10,582 bases of DNA from an uncultured Oscillospiraceae bacterium (GTDB lineage: Bacteria > Bacillota_A > Clostridia > Oscillospirales > Oscillospiraceae). Made by a program: the position numbers and the translations under genes. Shown one piece after another: positions 7,167-10,582 of this stretch. The notes under the pieces were generated by a model. That model was not told where the DNA came from. It worked only from the letters and a program-made list of their open reading frames with translations, and did not search any database. The stretch is taken from assembly GCA_944385265.1 (NCBI GenBank), contig CALWWO010000007.1, forward strand, positions 1-10,582, written 5' to 3'. Each line of letters begins with the position of its first letter. Position 1 is the first letter of the stretch.

Positions 7167-8507
7167 CTACTCCTGCACCGCTACCGCGCTTTGCAGCACG
7201 GTATTTGCTATCCTGCCCGCCGTAGAGGCTCCCGAGCCGCCGTTTTCAGCCACCACGACGAACGCCAGCGGGTGATCCTCATTCGTTATAAAGCCGACAA
7301 ACCAGCTGTGCGGCGCTTTATCGCTTCCGACCTCCGCCGTGCCTGATTTTGCGCACAGCTCAAGTCCCGGAAAATTTCCGTCCCCATAGTTTGCGTACAC
7401 ATTGTAATCCATCATAGCCGCTATCTCCGCGCTCAGCTCGCTGTCGAGCAGCTGCTCGCCGGAATCCTCCGGCTTTAAGAAATCGAAGAAATTCAATATT
7501 GGGTTTCCGCGCTCCAGTATAAGGCTGAGAGCGGGCGCCGTCCCATCATTTGCTATAGCGGCGACAAGCCTAAGCATTGCAGCCGGATTTACAAGGTCCA
7601 TATACTGCCCTATGCCCGACCACGCTGTGTTCATATCGTTTTCGGCTTTTGTAAAGCTGCCGGCGACAGTTGTTATCCCGTCTATCTCAAATGAAGAGGT
7701 CAGCCCGAGCTTTTCGGCGTACTCCGCAAGCGTTTCCGTCCCAAGCTGTAAGGCTATCTCGGCAAACGCGCAGTTACAGGAATACGCAAACGCGTCCTCT
7801 ATTTTCAAAACGCCATGCACGCTGTGACAGTTTACCTGTTCTCCGTCAAGCGTTATGCTGCCGTTACACGTAAATTCCTGTTCCGCAAGATCCGGTATAT
7901 TCTCCATCGCAGCTATAAGCGTGACTATTTTAAATACCGAGCCCGGGGTATACGACGCGGATAGGAATCTGTTCATGTAAACGCCCTCTCCCTGCGCGTC
8001 TCCCGGGACCTCCGGATCGCAACTCGGCGTTGACACCATGCAGATGATCTCTCCCGTCTCATAATTACAGACGGCTACCGTACCGCTGTATCCGCCGAGC
8101 GCGCTGTACGCGACCTTGTTCAGCTCTGAATCTATCGTAAGATACATGTTGCTGTCGCTTTTTGTGCCGGTAAAGATATTGTATCCCGCAAGCTCTGAAG
8201 CAAACGCCTTCAGAGCGCCTGTACCTATGTTTCCCTTTACATCTCCTGTCGCATGCGCCGTAGATAGGCGCGTCAGCTCGTCTTTTGCGAATTTCCGCAC
8301 GCCGTCCTCCATTTTTGACAGCATTATACCGTTTCTATCGTAAATATTGCCGACGCTGAGCTCTCCGGCTGTATATATCCCTCTGTTATACACGGACATC
8401 GCCCACGCCTCGTGTTCTCTCGCGTAACGCCAGAAAAACGTCCCGAGTCCCGTGAGTATCATCGCCGGTATCAAAAATAAAGCAATTCTTTTTCTAAACA
8501 TTTTCAT
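7167..8507 (-). CDS. Class B penicillin-binding protein (PbpA-like transpeptidase)
   Basis: This is a D,D-transpeptidase that crosslinks peptidoglycan outside the membrane. Counting from the ATG at 8507 there are 446 residues. A signal anchor lies at about 7-26 (IALFLIPAMILTGLGTFFW) and the PBP2-type start of the periplasmic part is VGNIYDRNG (52-60). The transpeptidase triad is complete: SVFK (190-193, nucleophile S190), SCN (243-245) and KSGT (387-390). It is compact compared with class B PBPs of 550-700 residues and matches the short PbpA-like type usually encoded beside a SEDS gene. The start is uncertain: GTG 8510, ATG 8507 and ATG 8501 are all in frame, and none has a clear SD. It overlaps the SEDS gene by 14 bases, so it is probably translated by coupling. 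Confidence 0.92.
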   Translation of the reverse strand: MKMFRKRIALFLIPAMILTGLGTFFWRYAREHEAWAMSVYNRGIYTAGELSVGNIYDRNGIMLSKMEDGVRKFAKDELTRLSTAHATGDVKGNIGTGALKAFASELAGYNIFTGTKSDSNMYLTIDSELNKVAYSALGGYSGTVAVCNYETGEIICMVSTPSCDPEVPGDAQGEGVYMNRFLSASYTPGSVFKIVTLIAAMENIPDLAEQEFTCNGSITLDGEQVNCHSVHGVLKIEDAFAYSCNCAFAEIALQLGTETLAEYAEKLGLTSSFEIDGITTVAGSFTKAENDMNTAWSGIGQYMDLVNPAAMLRLVAAIANDGTAPALSLILERGNPILNFFDFLKPEDSGEQLLDSELSAEIAAMMDYNVYANYGDGNFPGLELCAKSGTAEVGSDKAPHSWFVGFITNEDHPLAFVVVAENGGSGASTAGRIANTVLQSAVAVQE

Positions 8508-9516
8508 CACCGTTTATAACTGCCAAAAGTCCCCAGCATGCTAAAATGCTCGTCCCGCCGCGCGATATGAACGGGAAAGTCACTCCCGTGAACGGGACGA
8601 TATCGACAGAGCCAAGGACGTTCAGCGCCATCTGCGTCATAAGCATCGTAGCCGCCGCGATAGCCCCGCTGCCGTTAGGTCTCGTCAGCGTCTTTATCCC
8701 GAGGAAAAGTATCATTACGATCGTAACAATACCTGTTAAAAGCCCCATTTCCTCACATACTATCCCGAACACCATATCCGTATCGGCGGCGGTAATATTG
8801 CGAAGCCATCCTCTGCCGAGCCCTACGCCGAACAGCCCGCCGGAGGCTATCGCTATCATAGTCCTTGTCTGCTGATATCCGGTCGTCGCGGCGTTTTCCC
8901 ACGCTTTTCCGTACGACAGGAATCGCGCGGCTATGTGCGGTCTCAGCTTTACGGCGGCAAACCCCGCTCCCGCTGCCGATACGGCGGCAAGCCCCGTCAT
9001 AGCGAATCTCTGCCTATCCAGCGCGACAGCCAAATATGCGATAAAGAATATTAGAGCCGTACCGAAATCGTTTATGGCTGCCATTGTCAAAACAGACACT
9101 GCCGAGAAAAACGTAAACGTATAAAATTTCAAGCGCGACGTATCGGAGCGCAGCCCTGCCGCCTGGATAGCCAGGCACACCTTGACAAGCTCGGACGGCT
9201 GGAACGTGATGCCGTATATCGTTATCCAGTTCTGCGCGCCGTTTTCCGATATCCCGATCGCCACGTTCGCCGCGAGCAACGCAAGGCTAAGCACGCCCGC
9301 CAATACGCCCATTGCCGGTCTGGCTTTATTTTTCCGCAGTATGGCGACAAGCACCTCAAACCCTATTATCCCGACAATAACGCATGCGGTCTGTTTTATC
9401 ATATTATTGAGGCTTGTGCAGAGCAGGAGTATCCCAACGACGCTGAGTATCGCGCCGATGATCTCCGGATACATCTCATGTACCTCTCTTTTTTCCCTTA
9501 CAGAATCCGTATTCAC
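8494..9516 (-). CDS. SEDS peptidoglycan glycosyltransferase (FtsW/RodA/SpoVE family)
   Basis: SEDS proteins polymerise lipid II into glycan strands in the membrane together with a class B PBP, which is the next gene here. The 340 residues contain about ten hydrophobic segments. Family motifs are FQPSELVKV (105-113), [10 protein letters not shown] (149-158), [15 protein letters not shown] (213-227), [13 protein letters not shown] (246-258, including the family's conserved catalytic-type Asp, D247) and [16 protein letters not shown] (308-323). The usual Tyr in FISYGGSS is Arg here. The start is unsettled: GTG at 9516 has AAGGA eight bases upstream. ATG at 9474 (residue 15) has GAGAGG eight bases upstream and would start directly before the first helix. 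I kept the longer form. FtsW versus RodA cannot be decided; pairing with a PbpA-like PBP is seen for RodA-like copies. First gene of the five-gene leftward operon. Confidence 0.93.
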   Translation of the reverse strand: MNTDSVREKREVHEMYPEIIGAILSVVGILLLCTSLNNMIKQTACVIVGIIGFEVLVAILRKNKARPAMGVLAGVLSLALLAANVAIGISENGAQNWITIYGITFQPSELVKVCLAIQAAGLRSDTSRLKFYTFTFFSAVSVLTMAAINDFGTALIFFIAYLAVALDRQRFAMTGLAAVSAAGAGFAAVKLRPHIAARFLSYGKAWENAATTGYQQTRTMIAIASGGLFGVGLGRGWLRNITAADTDMVFGIVCEEMGLLTGIVTIVMILFLGIKTLTRPNGSGAIAAATMLMTQMALNVLGSVDIVPFTGVTFPFISRGGTSILACWGLLAVINGDENV

Positions 9517-9570
9517 CTGCTTTTTCCTTTCCGCTCTTGCAATTTATACCCTTTTGCAATATATTGTTAT

Positions 9571-9576
9571 ATTATA
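9571..9576 (-). promoter_or_regulatory. Candidate -10 box for the SEDS-PBP-tcdA-mnmA operon
   Basis: A perfect TATAAT on the minus strand lies 55 bases upstream of the GTG start of the SEDS gene. The -35 is weak: TTGTCT is 20 bases away and TTGCAG 15 bases away. The box lies inside the palindrome GTTATA-T-TATAAC (9566-9578, plus strand), which could be an operator or simply AT-rich sequence. Confidence 0.35.
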
Positions 9577-9720
9577 ACTAAGCGGCAAAAGCTGCAAGAC
9601 AACTTTTTGCGAATTTATATTTATTTTGATTTGTTTTGCGCTGTATTTACGCGCGGCGTTTGCCGCCGCTACGGAAAATGCGCCGACGCTTTACTATATT
9701 TTTATTTTGGAGGTAGCCTT

Positions 9721-10582
9721 ATGCCCGTTGATATGAGATGGTTTGATGATATGGAGGCTCGCATCCCGAAGGGAGAAGTGCGCACCCGCTTTGCTCCGAG
9801 CCCCACCGGATATATGCACGTCGGAAATCTGCGTACCGCGCTTTATACGTATCTTATTGCCCGCAGCCACGGCGGAAAATTTATTCTCCGTATTGAGGAC
9901 ACCGACCAGCAGCGTCTTGTTGAGGGCGCGGTGCAGGTGATATACGACACGATGAAAAAATGCGGTCTCGTCCATGACGAGGGTCCCGATATCGGCGGTC
10001 CCGTCGGTCCGTATATCCAGACAGAGCGCCGCGATCTTTACGGCAAATATGCCGAGCTTCTCATAGAACGCGGCGGAGCGTACCGCTGCTTCTGCGGCAA
10101 AGATGAAGATACCGGCGATGCGGGCAAGCAGTTTTCCAAATACGACGGGCGATGCTCGCGTCTTTCTCAGGCGGAGATAGACGCAAAGCTCGCAGAAGGC
10201 GTGCCGTATGTTATAAGGCAGAAGATCCCGCGCGAGGGCGAAACGACGTTCAATGACGCTGTTTTCGGCGAGATCACGACCCCTAACGAAAGCCTTGACG
10301 ATCAGATCCTCATCAAATCAGACGGGCTTCCCACATACAATTTTGCAAACGTTATAGACGACCATCTGATGGGTATAACGCACGTCGTGCGCGGCTCTGA
10401 ATACCTCTCCTCCACGCCGAAGTACAATCTGCTTTATGAATCGTTCGGCTGGGATGCGCCGGAGTACATCCACTGCCCGCCCGTTATGCGCGACGCGCAC
10501 AACAAAATGTCAAAACGCCACGGCGACCCGTCGTATGAAGATCTTATCGCCGACGGATACGTCTCGGAGGCTATTGTGAACT
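9721..10582 (+). CDS. gltX: Glutamyl-tRNA synthetase (partial, C-terminus missing)
   Basis: GltX charges tRNA-Glu with glutamate, and in many Firmicutes also tRNA-Gln. It is open from ATG 9721 to the right edge (287 codons), with SD GGAGG (9709-9713) seven bases upstream. The class I Rossmann core is clear: [20 protein letters not shown] (21-40) carries the HIGH-type motif as HVGN (33-36), and LRIEDTD follows at about 56-62. A probable zinc-site region has C123-x-C125 and the family-like YDGRC (C145). [23 protein letters not shown] marks the glutamate/tRNA binding part, and KMSKRHGD (262-269) is the KMSKS motif. The anticodon-binding domain that would show whether it is discriminating lies outside the window. 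It diverges from the SEDS operon. I saw no T-box leader in the 204-base gap and cannot point to a convincing promoter for it. Confidence 0.97.
   Translation, partial: MPVDMRWFDDMEARIPKGEVRTRFAPSPTGYMHVGNLRTALYTYLIARSHGGKFILRIEDTDQQRLVEGAVQVIYDTMKKCGLVHDEGPDIGGPVGPYIQTERRDLYGKYAELLIERGGAYRCFCGKDEDTGDAGKQFSKYDGRCSRLSQAEIDAKLAEGVPYVIRQKIPREGETTFNDAVFGEITTPNESLDDQILIKSDGLPTYNFANVIDDHLMGITHVVRGSEYLSSTPKYNLLYESFGWDAPEYIHCPPVMRDAHNKMSKRHGDPSYEDLIADGYVSEAIVN

Noticed and set aside
9579..9720. T-box riboswitch ahead of gltX
   Set aside because: There is no T-box core sequence (TGGNACCGCG type) and no terminator stem with a T-run. The gap has only a small 5-bp GC hairpin near 9653-9666.

Overview
This 10.6-kb window looks like chromosomal DNA from a Firmicute of class Clostridia, possibly from the Oscillospiraceae/Christensenellales side. 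The family-level placement is a guess. The reasons are purine-rich Shine-Dalgarno sites ahead of almost every gene, use of GTG and TTG starts, AT-rich spacers between genes of moderate GC, frequent ATA isoleucine codons, and protein types typical of anaerobic Firmicutes. I see no phage, insertion sequence, CRISPR array, tRNA or rRNA.

Layout. (1) A leftward cluster at 3793-1 holds metK (S-adenosylmethionine synthase), overlapped by rlmB (a SpoU-family RNA 2'-O-methyltransferase). A large unrecognised membrane protein follows. Its long N-terminal half carries three blocks of Glu-Tyr-Asp repeats, and its membrane half vaguely resembles a P-type ATPase membrane core. It runs off the left edge. 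(2) A rightward single gene at 4037-4900 encodes a rhomboid-like membrane protein that lacks the catalytic Ser/His motifs and ends in a Cys/His-rich, probably zinc-binding tail. (3) A strong bidirectional terminator sits at 4926-4956. (4) A leftward operon at 9516-4968 contains a SEDS glycosyltransferase (FtsW/RodA type), a class B penicillin-binding protein, tcdA, mnmA and a small NTF2/SnoaL-like protein. The genes overlap or lie within 31 bases of each other. (5) gltX (glutamyl-tRNA synthetase) starts rightward at 9721 and runs off the right edge.

How the parts fit. The SEDS protein and the PBP are the standard polymerase/crosslinker pair for peptidoglycan synthesis, made from overlapping genes. 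TcdA and MnmA are two tRNA-modifying enzymes with a 4-base ATGA overlap, so wall synthesis and tRNA modification share a transcript. MetK makes the methyl donor that RlmB uses. Control regions lie in the two divergent gaps: 3794-4036 has promoter-like boxes and a 7-bp inverted repeat, and 9517-9720 has a TATAAT box inside a small palindrome.

Most of the window is ordinary housekeeping. The parts worth a second look are the Glu-Tyr-Asp repeat membrane protein and the catalytically dead rhomboid-like protein. I found no clear new multi-gene system.
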